DNA of 64,000 bases from Cohnella cholangitidis. GTDB taxonomy: Bacteria; Bacillota; Bacilli; Paenibacillales; Paenibacillaceae. The position numbers were made by a program, and so were the translations under genes. Position 1 is the first letter of the stretch. Each line of letters starts with the position of its first letter. The notes under the pieces were generated by a model, which did no database searches, was not told the DNA's origin, and worked only from the letters and a program-made list of their open reading frames with translations. Shown here piece after piece: positions 45,074 through 54,285 of the stretch. The stretch covers positions 1,609,001 to 1,673,000 of the forward strand of contig NZ_CP041969.1 of assembly GCF_014107495.1 (NCBI RefSeq), in the 5' to 3' direction.

Positions 45074-45121
45074 AACCCGAACGATCCGAAGCCCTTCATG
45101 CGGCTTACGACCGTCCGGGTT
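45074..45121. terminator. Bidirectional terminator between phnD and phnE
   Basis: AACCCG (45074-45079) pairs with CGGGTT (45116-45121), extended by inner ACG/CGT and GAAGCC/GGCTT pairings. It ends in TTTTC on the plus strand and lies midway in the convergent gap. Confidence 0.75.
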
Positions 45122-45129
45122 TTCTCTTG

Positions 45130-45957
45130 TTACGCTTTCCCTTGCACCAGCCTGCGTCTAAGCTTGCCGGATATCCAATCGATGACGGTTACGAGTACGA
45201 TGATGCCAAGCAGGATAACGCCGACCCTGCTCCATGTACGTCCTTCCAGCGCGAAGAGCAGCGGCGTTCCGATTCCCCCGGCGCCGACCATGCCGAGAAT
45301 CGCGGCCGACCGCACGTTAATCTCCAGACGGAACAAAGCAAACGAGAGATAAGACGGAATCGCCTGCGGCACGATCGCATACCATATCGTCTGCAAACGG
45401 TTCGCCCCGCAAGCCTTCAACGCCTCGGAAGGCCCCATATCCAAGTCCTCGATCGCCTCGGAGTTCAGCTTGCCGAGCATCCCGATCGAGTTGATTCCGA
45501 TCGTCATCACGCCCGCGAAAGCGCCGGGACCTACCGCTTTAATGAAAATAATGGCCATGATAATGTCCGGAAACGTCCGAATGAGACTAAGCGTGAAGGT
45601 CGAGGCGCCGGAAAACAACCTCGTTTTGATCAAATTGCGCGAAGCCCATACCGCGAACGGAATGGTGAGAAACACCGAAATGGTCGTTCCCAGCAAGGCG
45701 ATCGCTAACGTCTCCGCCAGTCCTCTAAGCAAATCTTCTCCTTCCGCCAAGTAGACGTAATCCCAATCGGGATGGAATAATCCGCTGAATACCGCCTTCG
45801 TGATTTGCCATGCGGTTTCCTTGATGCCGGTAAAAGGAATGCCGGAGAATGCCCACGAATAGACCGCCGCGACGACCGCGATCGCCAACCACGTTTTCAC
45901 GCGGGAATAGAAAGGTTTGGGAGGGCTCGGCATGTGCAAGCTCGTCTTGTTATTCAT
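45130..45957 (-). CDS. phnE: Phosphonate ABC transporter permease, second copy
   Basis: The 275-residue protein has six membrane helices and the permease loop SEALKACGANRLQTIWYAIV. It overlaps the first phnE gene by four bases (ATGA). Two phnE genes commonly occur in Bacillota and would form a heterodimeric channel. Confidence 0.92.
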   Translation of the reverse strand: MNNKTSLHMPSPPKPFYSRVKTWLAIAVVAAVYSWAFSGIPFTGIKETAWQITKAVFSGLFHPDWDYVYLAEGEDLLRGLAETLAIALLGTTISVFLTIPFAVWASRNLIKTRLFSGASTFTLSLIRTFPDIIMAIIFIKAVGPGAFAGVMTIGINSIGMLGKLNSEAIEDLDMGPSEALKACGANRLQTIWYAIVPQAIPSYLSFALFRLEINVRSAAILGMVGAGGIGTPLLFALEGRTWSRVGVILLGIIVLVTVIDWISGKLRRRLVQGKA

Positions 45958-46742
45958 ATGAGTTTCCCCCTGATTCTGGAGCTGATCGCGTCGATCGCGA
46001 GGACAAGAACGAGCGTAAAGAGGATAATGACGATCGTCTGGTCGTAGCGGAACATCCCTAACGTCCGGTTTAAGTAGATTCCGATGCCGCCAGCCCCGAC
46101 GATACCGAGGATCGCCGCCGCTCTGATATTAATCTCGAACATATACATCGCGAATCCGATAAACTGCGCCAGCACCTGCGGGATAACGCCGAAAAAAATC
46201 CATTGCAGCTTGTTCGCCCCGACGGCGGTCATCGCTTCCATCGGACCGTTATCTATCGTTTCTATCGCTTCGTAAGCCCATTTGGAGAGAATTCCGAAAG
46301 AGAAGAAACTAAGCGCAAGCATTCCCGCGAGAGGTCCGTATCCGAATACCGTGGCAAAAAGGGCGGCGAACAGCAAATCCGGAATCGTACGGGATAAGTT
46401 AAGGATGAATCTGGCGGGAGTGCGCACGATCCAGCCTTTGGTCACGTTGCTAGCCGCCAGGAAGGAGATCGGCAAAGCGAAGATCGCCCCGAAAGTCGTA
46501 CCGAGTATCGCCATCTGTACCGTCTCGATCATCGGCTTGACTACTACTCTCAAATACTCCCAATCGGGAGGGAACATTTTGGCGATAAACTTCCCCATCT
46601 CCGGTATTCCGCCGATAAGCTCCGCCAATGACGCTTCCGTCTCTGTGGCGCACAGCCAGAGCAAGATCAACAACAGGGCAACCGTCATCCACTTCTTCAG
46701 GCTGGGAGAAGGTTTAACCGGATAACCGTCAGACGGCTTCAT
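45954..46742 (-). CDS. phnE: Phosphonate ABC transporter permease, first copy
   Basis: The 262-residue protein has six membrane helices and the coupling loop [20 protein letters not shown], followed by [20 protein letters not shown], a hallmark of PhnE. It overlaps the phnC gene by 14 bases and the second phnE by four bases. Confidence 0.92.
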   Translation of the reverse strand: MKPSDGYPVKPSPSLKKWMTVALLLILLWLCATETEASLAELIGGIPEMGKFIAKMFPPDWEYLRVVVKPMIETVQMAILGTTFGAIFALPISFLAASNVTKGWIVRTPARFILNLSRTIPDLLFAALFATVFGYGPLAGMLALSFFSFGILSKWAYEAIETIDNGPMEAMTAVGANKLQWIFFGVIPQVLAQFIGFAMYMFEINIRAAAILGIVGAGGIGIYLNRTLGMFRYDQTIVIILFTLVLVLAIDAISSRIRGKLI

Positions 46743-47511
46743 CGGATCTGCCCCCCAATCGTTCGCTTTCCGATACCGGACGACCGTAAATAGCCGAAAA
46801 AACTTCGTCCGTCGCCTCCGCTACCGGGCCGTCGAATACGATTTCTCCCGCGCGTACGCCGATGATTCTCGTTGCGTATTCTCTCGCAAGGTCGACGAAG
46901 TGCAGGTTGACGATCGTCGTGATTCCCATCTCGCGATTAATTCTTCGCAGATCGTCCATAACCTGTCTCGTCGTCAACGGATCGAGCGAGGCGACCGGCT
47001 CGTCGGCCAGAATGATCTTCGCTTCTTGCGCCAGCGCGCGCGCGATGGACACCCGCTGCTGCTGGCCTCCCGATAGCTGATCGGCCCGTTGGTAGGCTTT
47101 CTCCAGCATGTTTACGCGTCTCAGCGCGCTAAAGGCCAGTTCCATATCATGCTTGGGGAAGAGGCCGAGCAGCGTCCGTATCGTCGAGTGATAACCGACT
47201 CTTCCGGCCAGCACATTGCGCAGAACGGAGGAACGTTTCACTAGATTGAAGCTTTGGAAGATCATTCCGATGCTCCGCCGCATCTCTCTTAACCGGCGTC
47301 CTTCGGCGGACGTAATCGACCGGCCGTCTATTCGGATTTCGCCCGACGTAATCTCGTGCAATCGGTTAATGGAACGCAGCAACGTCGATTTACCGGCGCC
47401 GGACAAACCGACGATAACGACGAACTCCCCCGCTTCGATCTTGAGATCGATCTTGTTTAAGCCGACCGTACCGCCGGGGTATACCTTGCTTACTTGTTTG
47501 AATTCAATCAT
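46729..47511 (-). CDS. phnC: Phosphonate ABC transporter ATP-binding protein
   Basis: The 260-residue ATPase has Walker [10 protein letters not shown], the PhnC-typical [20 protein letters not shown], signature [15 protein letters not shown] and Walker [14 protein letters not shown]. It is the first gene of phnC-phnE-phnE; GGAGG precedes the ATG. The binding protein needed for import is encoded on the other strand at 44031-45041. Confidence 0.95.
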   Translation of the reverse strand: MIEFKQVSKVYPGGTVGLNKIDLKIEAGEFVVIVGLSGAGKSTLLRSINRLHEITSGEIRIDGRSITSAEGRRLREMRRSIGMIFQSFNLVKRSSVLRNVLAGRVGYHSTIRTLLGLFPKHDMELAFSALRRVNMLEKAYQRADQLSGGQQQRVSIARALAQEAKIILADEPVASLDPLTTRQVMDDLRRINREMGITTIVNLHFVDLAREYATRIIGVRAGEIVFDGPVAEATDEVFSAIYGRPVSESERLGGRSDEAV

Positions 47512-47816
47512 CTGCCAACCTCCGCTGAGAATGCTGTCTGAATAGGTTTGAACGTGTCGCTTTCGCGCATTGACCGTGCTTTGGCCGGGGGGATAATTTG
47601 CGCGTTCGTTCAGTGATTCATACAGTAGTTCGGCGTCCCGCGGGGCATTCCTATTGGCTTTTGAAATTTAACAACGGGCTTACATTTTTGTTGTTCGGCT
47701 TACGTTCCGTTGACGAAAATGGACGATAAATCGGGATTTTCGCTTACATTCTTGTAGTAAAGATCTCCTCGGAAAACAAATGGACCGTTCCTCGTGTTTC
47801 GCTCTCCATTCGGGTA
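47512..47816. other. Divergent intergenic region between phnC and the PadR gene
   Basis: About 300 bases without a credible gene. It should hold the phnC promoter, but no consensus pair is seen. A GC-rich stretch (47577-47645) is followed by a stretch with several GCTTAC repeats (around 47670, 47698 and 47741). Confidence 0.4.
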
Positions 47817-47845
47817 TTGAACTTTTATTCCACTAATGTTATATT
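47817..47845 (+). promoter_or_regulatory. Sigma-A promoter of the PadR-BtrH operon
   Basis: TTGAAC (47817-47822) and TATATT (47840-47845) are 17 bases apart. The imperfect palindrome ATATTCCATGTGTGAAATAT overlaps the -10 and is a candidate PadR operator. GAGGAG precedes the ATG at 47881. Confidence 0.6.
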
Positions 47846-47880
47846 CCATGTGTGAAATATAGTTTAATGAGGAGTCTTGC

Positions 47881-48453
47881 ATGCACCCCATATCGAACGT
47901 TGAATTTATCCTGCTGCAATTGGTCGCGGAATGCCGTCAGGCTTCGGGGTACGATATTATGAAGATGGTCGATCATCGAGGTTATCGGGAATGGGCGAAT
48001 ATCGGCACGACATCCATTTATGCCGGACTGAAAAAATTGAGCAATAAAGGATGGATCGCCTCCGGGGAATCCGACAGAAAATCCGGCAAGGGACCTGTTC
48101 CGACCCAATTTGCCCTAACCGAAACCGGTATGATCCGATTGAAAAATGAAATTGTGGACAGTCTATCGTCAACTCGGGAGCGCGACATCCGCTTCGATCT
48201 CGGCCTGGCCGCTTTGCCTCTAATCGGGAAGGACGAGGCCATCGCCGCTTTACGGGAAAGGTTGGATTTTCTTAGAACGGCTACAACGGAAATACGGCAG
48301 AAGTACGAAGCGCAAGGCGCTCAATTATTGCCGCTTAACGTAAGGACGCTGTTCCTGCATCCGATCGTCCTGATCGAATGCGAAAGAACGTTTGTTTCCA
48401 AACTAATTAACGAATTATTGGGGGATTTAGGGGAATATGGGGAGGATCATTGA
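47881..48453 (+). CDS. PadR-family transcriptional regulator
   Basis: The 190-residue protein has the PadR winged helix (1-85; EFILLQLVAECRQASGYDIM, TSIYAGLKKLSNKGWI) and a C-terminal helical dimerisation domain (about 95-185). PadR proteins repress genes for detoxification or transport and respond to small ligands. It overlaps the next gene by 17 bases and is probably its regulator. Confidence 0.9.
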   Translation: MHPISNVEFILLQLVAECRQASGYDIMKMVDHRGYREWANIGTTSIYAGLKKLSNKGWIASGESDRKSGKGPVPTQFALTETGMIRLKNEIVDSLSSTRERDIRFDLGLAALPLIGKDEAIAALRERLDFLRTATTEIRQKYEAQGAQLLPLNVRTLFLHPIVLIECERTFVSKLINELLGDLGEYGEDH

Positions 48454-49417
48454 GGGATTCGTCCCTTACCAAGGAGAACATTGCGAGACAACTGCCATAG
48501 GCAATTTACTGCAGTTTGCGGAAGTTCGGCTATCGGAACCGATGCTGTTCGGATTAGGGCAAGGGCTAGGATTCATTTATTGGGACTCGAAAGGGATGGA
48601 TTTCCCTTTCATCGGAGGAAGGGTAAAACCGGATATATTGACGGCCAACCTTGCAAGCAGGCTGGGTTTGACCGTCAACGTTCAAGAGACGTCGTCCGTC
48701 GACAAAGCCTGGCATAACGTACGGCATTGCATCGATCGCGGCATACCGGTCGGGCTGAAATTGGACTCCTATTACTTGGATTATTTCACAAATAAGGTAC
48801 ACTTCCCCGGTCACTATGCGGTCCTATACGGCTACAATGACGAATATGCCTACATGGCCGACACCAGACAGCAGGGCGGTCTGGTAGAGACGCGTTTAAC
48901 AAGCCTGGGCTCGGCCAGAAAGGCAAAAGGGCCCATGAGTTCGCGGAATCGTTCTTTTACGCTCGACCCGATCGGCGCCTTGCCCCCGCTTATTCCGGCC
49001 ATACGCGCTGCCTTGGCCAATAATGCGTTTGACTACTTGAACCCGCCTATTCGCAATATCGGGAATAAAGGCATCGTCAGGATGAGCGACGAAATCCTGA
49101 AATGGCCTTCCCGCATCAAAAATTCCGAACATGATCTATGCCTGATAGCATTGCTGATGGAACGAGCGGGGACCGGTGGAGCATTGTTTCGGAATTTATA
49201 CCGGGATTTCTTGAAAGAATGCGCCGATCGGCTGGCAGACCCGAAAATCGAACAAGCCTGCCGTATGTTTACGGAAATCGCTCCATTATGGGTCGATGTC
49301 TCTGCTTCGATCGACCGTGCGGGAAGATCAGGCAATCTCCTGGAGTTGCAGCATGCGTCAAAACTGTTGCTCGAGATTGCGGAAAAAGAACGTACAGCCA
49401 TGGAGTTATTGTTGTAA
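48437..49417 (+). CDS. BtrH N-terminal-domain protein
   Basis: The 326-residue protein starts with the BtrH_N pattern: QGEHCETTAIGNLL, LSEPMLFGLGQGLGFIYW and HFPGHYAVLYGYNDEYAYM, which hold a candidate Cys/His/Asp catalytic set (Cys17, His and Asp of a cysteine-peptidase-like fold). The C-terminal half resembles DUF4872. BtrH in butirosin biosynthesis transfers an acyl group from a carrier protein to an aminoglycoside. No biosynthetic cluster is visible here, so the substrate is unknown. It is cotranscribed with the PadR gene. Confidence 0.8.
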   Translation: MGRIIEGFVPYQGEHCETTAIGNLLQFAEVRLSEPMLFGLGQGLGFIYWDSKGMDFPFIGGRVKPDILTANLASRLGLTVNVQETSSVDKAWHNVRHCIDRGIPVGLKLDSYYLDYFTNKVHFPGHYAVLYGYNDEYAYMADTRQQGGLVETRLTSLGSARKAKGPMSSRNRSFTLDPIGALPPLIPAIRAALANNAFDYLNPPIRNIGNKGIVRMSDEILKWPSRIKNSEHDLCLIALLMERAGTGGALFRNLYRDFLKECADRLADPKIEQACRMFTEIAPLWVDVSASIDRAGRSGNLLELQHASKLLLEIAEKERTAMELLL

Positions 49418-49488
49418 CCGTCGTAAAGCGACTCCTTCAAGGAAACAGTACCGTTAGGATACGATCAACATCATCCTTCTGTGATCAG

Positions 49489-50385
49489 TCACAGCTTCCA
49501 ACCGCAGGTCATCGTTAAGTTATCTCCGCGCAGCTCCGCTGTCAGCGTGCCATTCATCTTGTCCATCAGGCTTTTGGCGATGGAAAGGCCAAGTCCCGAT
49601 CCTTGGGCGGATCGGGTGCGGTCGACCGTATAGAAGCGGTCGAATAGCAACCTGACGTCTTTGTCGGATAATCCCTTCGCTTCGTTAACGATCGTTAGGA
49701 CAGCCGTCTTCTGCTGCCGCTCGAAGCGAATTTCAACCTGACCGGCCGCATGCTTGATCGTATTGACAAGCAAATTCTCGACGACCCTCCGAACGGCCGA
49801 TTCATCGGCGTATATAACTACCTCATCTTCCGGCAGCCGGATGTCCGCCGTAATGTCGCGTTCGTTGAACCGGTCGTAGAAACCGATCAGAATGTCGGAC
49901 AGCAGGACGGTCATTCCAAGCCGCTCCGTTCTTAGGAGATAATCCGAAGATTCGATTACGGACAGCTCGAAGAAGTCGTTCAGCAGCGCCTGCAGCCGTT
50001 TGGTCCGGTTTTTAACGACCGTGACGTATTCGAGCTTCTCCTCAGGCGTAATGGACTCCGCTTCCAACAGTTGAATATAGCCGAAAATAGACGTCAGCGG
50101 AGTACGGATATCATGGGAAATGTTCGCAACCGCTTGCCGCAGCTCGTTCTCCGTCCGTCTTCTGCGTGCCTCCGCGTCGACTACGAGATCGGACTGGCGA
50201 TTGATTTGTTCCGCTAGATTTTCGAGTCTTCGGTCAAATAGCGCCACTTCGATTTTTTTGCCTGTCGTCCTTTCGTTGTAGCTGCGCAGTTGCTCCGTCA
50301 TCCGCCCTAATTCCCGCCTCAGCAGCAGCAGACGGACAAGAAGGAGAGCCGCTGCCGCAACCGACATGATCGTTAGGATAAGCAA
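49489..50385 (-). CDS. Sensor histidine kinase with short membrane sensor
   Basis: The kinase (about 298 residues) has one or two N-terminal membrane helices and almost no extracellular loop, then HisKA (VANISHDIRTPLTSIFGYIQ) and HATPase (NLLVNTIKHA, FDRFYTVDR, GSGLGLSIAK). This is the intramembrane-sensing type tied to antibiotic or lantibiotic ABC transporters. The start is uncertain; TTG 50385 has GGGAGAGG ten bases upstream. It is the last gene of the response regulator, ATPase, permease, kinase operon. Confidence 0.88.
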   Translation of the reverse strand: MLILTIMSVAAAALLLVRLLLLRRELGRMTEQLRSYNERTTGKKIEVALFDRRLENLAEQINRQSDLVVDAEARRRRTENELRQAVANISHDIRTPLTSIFGYIQLLEAESITPEEKLEYVTVVKNRTKRLQALLNDFFELSVIESSDYLLRTERLGMTVLLSDILIGFYDRFNERDITADIRLPEDEVVIYADESAVRRVVENLLVNTIKHAAGQVEIRFERQQKTAVLTIVNEAKGLSDKDVRLLFDRFYTVDRTRSAQGSGLGLSIAKSLMDKMNGTLTAELRGDNLTMTCGWKL

Positions 50386-50407
50386 GACTCCCCCGCCTCT
50401 CCCACCG

Positions 50408-51169
50408 TTATTTAATTTCCTTTCTGCGGTACACAAGAATACCGAGCAGCCCGGATACCGCAAACGTCAGCAACGGCACGAGCAAGAGCGCCGGCAGATC
50501 TCCGCTGTCGATGCTGATCTTGCCTATATCGCCGATCATCTTGAAGATAGAGTAATCGTACAAAGTAGTAAAGAAAGGGATCTTCGTACCTAAGCCCGCC
50601 AAAACCGAATCGATCATGAGGAAGAAAATCATCGAGAAGCCGATCGTCTTTCCGCTGTCGGTCAGCACGGAGGTGAACAGCGCCCCGATCGATGCATAGC
50701 CGGCCGCATACAACAATGTCAGCCCGAGGGATCGCGGGATAAAGAACGCGCTCCCCCCCTCTGGCAGATGACCGAAACCTGAAAGTAACGAAACTTCGAT
50801 TGTGCTGACGATCGGAAATACGAGAGAGATAGCCATCGCTCCGATCGTGAATCCGATCAATTTGGCTACGAAGATCCGTGCCCTTTCGTTACCGGACGAT
50901 GCGATCGTCTTCATGACACCCGTCGAATATTCGTTGGCGATGAAGAATCCGGCCAGAACGGCTACGCCGAATTTGATGACATAGGCGTTGCCCGCGATAA
51001 AGTCGAACAAAAATTCGGCTCCCGTGATTTGCGGATCCCCATCGGATATATTGTCAAAATAGTAGAGCAGCGGATACGCCAGCGAGAATGCGGCAAGTAT
51101 GAGCATCAACATGCGGAACGCCCTGTCTTTACGCAGCTTGAACAGCTCCGCCTTGATCAGATTATACAT
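50408..51169 (-). CDS. ABC-2 family permease (BcrB/lantibiotic-immunity-like)
   Basis: The 253-residue protein begins MYNLIKAELFKLRKDRAFR, the usual start of ABC-2-type immunity or bacitracin-export permeases, and has six membrane segments. ATG 51169 overlaps the ATPase stop by eight bases. It would form the channel with the ATPase upstream. Confidence 0.87.
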   Translation of the reverse strand: MYNLIKAELFKLRKDRAFRMLMLILAAFSLAYPLLYYFDNISDGDPQITGAEFLFDFIAGNAYVIKFGVAVLAGFFIANEYSTGVMKTIASSGNERARIFVAKLIGFTIGAMAISLVFPIVSTIEVSLLSGFGHLPEGGSAFFIPRSLGLTLLYAAGYASIGALFTSVLTDSGKTIGFSMIFFLMIDSVLAGLGTKIPFFTTLYDYSIFKMIGDIGKISIDSGDLPALLLVPLLTFAVSGLLGILVYRRKEIK

Positions 51170-52085
51170 GCGAGCCACCCCCGATCCGCTTCGTGAAATA
51201 GCTCTCGAGATCTTCGCCCATCGGCATAAACCGCTCGATCTCCAGGCCTGCGGAGAATAGCGCAGACGATATTCGGCCGGGCTTCTCTATTCGGCTGTAC
51301 AGCTTGATGGCGCCATCCGGCATCACTTCGAAATCGGCCGTGTCCAGCTCGTTCTGAATCACCGCTGTCGCTTTGTTCGGATCGTCCACTTTAATAAACA
51401 CGTACTGCTGACACTTGTCGTGCAATTCCTGAGCCGTGAGCTGCTCCAGCAACCTGCCGCGATGAATGATGCCATAATGACTCGCCAACAAAGAAAGTTC
51501 GCTTAGAATATGGCTGGAGATCAGAATCGTAATGCCTCGCTCGCGGTTAAGCCGTTTGAGGAGTTCGCGCATTTCCACGACGCCCATCGGATCAAGCCCG
51601 TTGGTCGGCTCGTCCAGAATCAGAAATTCCGGATCGCCAAGCAGAGCGATCGCCAAGCCGAGCCTCTGCTTCATTCCGAGCGAAAAATTTTTAGCCTTTT
51701 TCCTTCCCGTTCCCTGCAGCCCGACCAGTTCAAGCGTCCTTGCGACGCAATCTTTGCCGGGAATGCCCCGGAGTATCCGGTTCGCCTCTAGATTCTCGGC
51801 GGCAGTCATATGGGGGAACAACGCGGGGCTCTCGATAATCGAGCCGATTCGTTTGCGGGCGAGGGTCAACTCCCGCTCGTCGCCGGCTCCGAACAATTCG
51901 ATCGTTCCATCCGTCGGAAAAGCAAGTCCGGCAACGATGCGGATCAGCGTCGATTTGCCGGCTCCGTTCTGACCGATAAAGCCGTATATGGAGCCTTTGC
52001 GGATGGACAGATTCACTTTATCCAAAGCCGCGCTGCCTTTGAACTTCTTCGATAATTGATTCGTTTGCAATACATACTCGCTCAT
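51162..52085 (-). CDS. ABC ATPase (BcrA/lantibiotic-immunity-like)
   Basis: The 307-residue ATPase has Walker A GQNGAGKST, signature FSLGMKQRLGLAIALL, Walker B LILDEPTNGLDP and H-loop ISSHILSEL, plus the C-terminal regulatory domain seen in BcrA. ATG 52085 with GGGAGG upstream gives the usual family length. It probably exports or removes a membrane-targeting antibiotic, judging from its kinase and regulator partners. Confidence 0.92.
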   Translation of the reverse strand: MSEYVLQTNQLSKKFKGSAALDKVNLSIRKGSIYGFIGQNGAGKSTLIRIVAGLAFPTDGTIELFGAGDERELTLARKRIGSIIESPALFPHMTAAENLEANRILRGIPGKDCVARTLELVGLQGTGRKKAKNFSLGMKQRLGLAIALLGDPEFLILDEPTNGLDPMGVVEMRELLKRLNRERGITILISSHILSELSLLASHYGIIHRGRLLEQLTAQELHDKCQQYVFIKVDDPNKATAVIQNELDTADFEVMPDGAIKLYSRIEKPGRISSALFSAGLEIERFMPMGEDLESYFTKRIGGGSHV

Positions 52086-52168
52086 CGCCGTCTTGGCCTC
52101 CCTTATGTGATAGACCAAGTATAGAAACCAAAACATAAGAGGATCTAAAGCCAAATCTTAAGAATGTC

Positions 52169-52865
52169 TTAAGGCTTGAGCCGATAACCCATGCCCCATA
52201 CCGTCTCGATAAATTCGCTGTCGGGCGCGGCCTTCGCCAGCTTGGTCCGCAAATTGCTCATATGGACGTTGATCGTGTTGTCTTCTCCGAAGAATGGTTC
52301 GTCCCATACGCTTTCGTATAGATTGGCTTTCGTGAATACTTTTTTGGGCGCCGATAGAAGCAAGGCGAGAATCTCATACTCCCGGGCGGTCAGCGCGAGC
52401 TCCGTCCCATCCGCCGTCACCGATTTCGCGTCGCGATCCAACACAAGCCCCTTATGCCGCAGCACGTCGGGCAAAGCCGGCTGCGCTGACCGCGCATACC
52501 GGCGTAGATGCAAATCGATTCGCGCCGATACTTCCTCGATATCGAACGGTTTCGTAATAAAGTCGTCCGCCCCCCCCTCGCAATGCCGACACCTTGGTCC
52601 GGGGCTCGCCCTTGGCCGAAATAATAATGACCGGCACGCCGCTTGGTCCATCGCCGATCCGCTCGAGCAGCTCTTCGCCCGTCATTCCCGGCAGCATCAG
52701 GTCGAGAAGGACCAAGCTCCATTTCCGTTGTTCCAGATAGAGAAGCGCTTCCGTCCCGGAGAAAGCGGGCTGCGGCGCATAGCCGCTTTTTTTGATAATG
52801 CTGCACAACAGTTTGTTGATGTCGTTGTCATCCTCGGCAACGAGAATATTTATGGAATTGTCCAT
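52169..52865 (-). pseudogene. OmpR-family response regulator, frameshifted
   Basis: The receiver part (AEDDNDINKL, phospho-Asp in LVLLDLMLPG) is read from ATG 52865 to about ALRGG. The rest, with the conserved GADDFITKPFD and a winged helix (ALTAREYEILALLLS, NTINVHMSNLRTKL, ETVWGMGYRL), is in another frame to 52169. The break is in the C8 run at about 52570-52577, where one extra base is present; with it removed a 231-residue regulator results. Since the other operon genes are intact, a sequencing error is likely. It is the first gene of the ABC/kinase operon. Confidence 0.85.
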
Positions 52866-52946
52866 CCGGTCTCCTTGTATTATCCGTAATTAGCTGTCAT
52901 CCCGATGTTCTTTAACGTTAATGATAGCCGATTGATGGGATTCTTC

Positions 52947-54002
52947 CTACTGTTCTGTTTCAATCGTTTCCCACAATGAATTCTGCGACACATTAATGTA
53001 ATTCAGTTGCTTCATACCAGAGAGGAAATCAGGCTTCCGATTGATCATACACATTCCTAAGTCCAAGATTCGCAGGTTCTTCAGCTTCTCTAGTTCGAGC
53101 GGCAGCTCATGGATCGAGGTGTATTGAATCGTAAGCTGCTCCAGTTGTTCCAACTCTCCAATCTCCGGCGGGATCCGGTTTAGACTGATCTCTTCCTTCG
53201 GCCGGGCCCGATACCCGGGAGTCGGCCGATCCGAGCTCGCGCAATGGATGCAAAGCTCTCTCAGGTTCTTCAACTTGGCTATGGATGCGGGAATACTCTC
53301 CAAATCAGCCGTCAGGATTTTCAAGCGTTCAAGCTTGCTTAACTCGAACAGCCCTTCGGGTAAACGATAAAGATCCTGTTCAAAAATTTCTAAATCGCGT
53401 ATCTCCGTAAGGTCCCGGATTCTCTCGGGCAGCTCTGTCAGCCCATGTCCACTTATATACAGCCGGTCGGTTTTATGTTTAATGGCATCATCTAGCAGAC
53501 GGTCCAGGTTCCGGTGAACCTTTAATTTCACAAAAAACCCTGTAATTCGGCCCATCAGTTCGATTGCTTCTTCTTCGGTTACTTCAATTCCGTACATATG
53601 TTCATGTACAACCGAGTAAAGGTAGTCTCCTCCGCCTTCTTTCAAGAAACACAAGTCTTCCGGCAGGCTAGGATATATCCAATCCGACAGGCGGTATGCC
53701 GCTTGCTTCAGCAGGTTGCCGCTTTCTTCGCAGCATCTATAAAAATAGTAGGTTCCCGCGGTATAAAAGGCATGACTGCGATAGGTATTTCTTATTTGCG
53801 TAATTTCATCCCTATTATTGTCTTGGATTACGATTGTCTTCACCAAGTAAGGTTCCAACGCTTCCAATACGCTTGCGTAATGGCGGCCCCGTACCACATC
53901 AGCCGGAATTTTTTCTCCAAGCACAAAACATTCCGAGTTCCGAATAGCCAAATCTATTACCTGCTCATAAGCATCGCCTTTAGGATCTGTATACATTCTC
54001 AT
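52947..54002 (-). CDS. Leucine-rich-repeat protein
   Basis: The 351-residue protein has an N-terminal domain of unknown type (about 1-150) and then about seven LRRs of the LPxxIxxLxxLxxLxI kind (from about residue 165), such as LPEGLFELSKLERLKIL and LPLELEKLKNLRILDLG. There is no signal peptide, so it is cytoplasmic. LRRs mediate protein contacts; no partner is evident. I chose ATG 54002 with GGAG nine bases upstream; the frame is open to 54095. Confidence 0.75.
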   Translation of the reverse strand: MRMYTDPKGDAYEQVIDLAIRNSECFVLGEKIPADVVRGRHYASVLEALEPYLVKTIVIQDNNRDEITQIRNTYRSHAFYTAGTYYFYRCCEESGNLLKQAAYRLSDWIYPSLPEDLCFLKEGGGDYLYSVVHEHMYGIEVTEEEAIELMGRITGFFVKLKVHRNLDRLLDDAIKHKTDRLYISGHGLTELPERIRDLTEIRDLEIFEQDLYRLPEGLFELSKLERLKILTADLESIPASIAKLKNLRELCIHCASSDRPTPGYRARPKEEISLNRIPPEIGELEQLEQLTIQYTSIHELPLELEKLKNLRILDLGMCMINRKPDFLSGMKQLNYINVSQNSLWETIETEQ

Positions 54003-54191
54003 CCCATAAGTCTCCATTCCCATTCGAACTCTGGCTGGCTGCCGTCTATTATTAATAATGAAAACTGATTGCCAGGCAGTCGGCGACCTTCGCAAAACTT
54101 CCCGGCATTTTAAATATTTCGCGAATCCGTTAAACTATCCTGCTCATTAGCTTAATGTCCCTAAACGGGAGTTTCGAAATATCCGCAAACC

Positions 54192-54226
54192 AAAAAGCCA
54201 GATAGATCAACATGATCTGTCTGGCT
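54192..54226 (-). terminator. Terminator of the dioxygenase/isomerase operon
   Basis: Arms 54196-54209 and 54213-54226 form a 14-bp stem with one mismatch around a three-base loop. On the minus strand TTTTTGG follows. It lies about 60 bases after the stop codon at 54286. Confidence 0.85.
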
Positions 54227-54285
54227 ATCGTTATCATTTATCCGTAACGACCGGTCATGCAGAGATCCGTTCTTACGCTTCTTCT

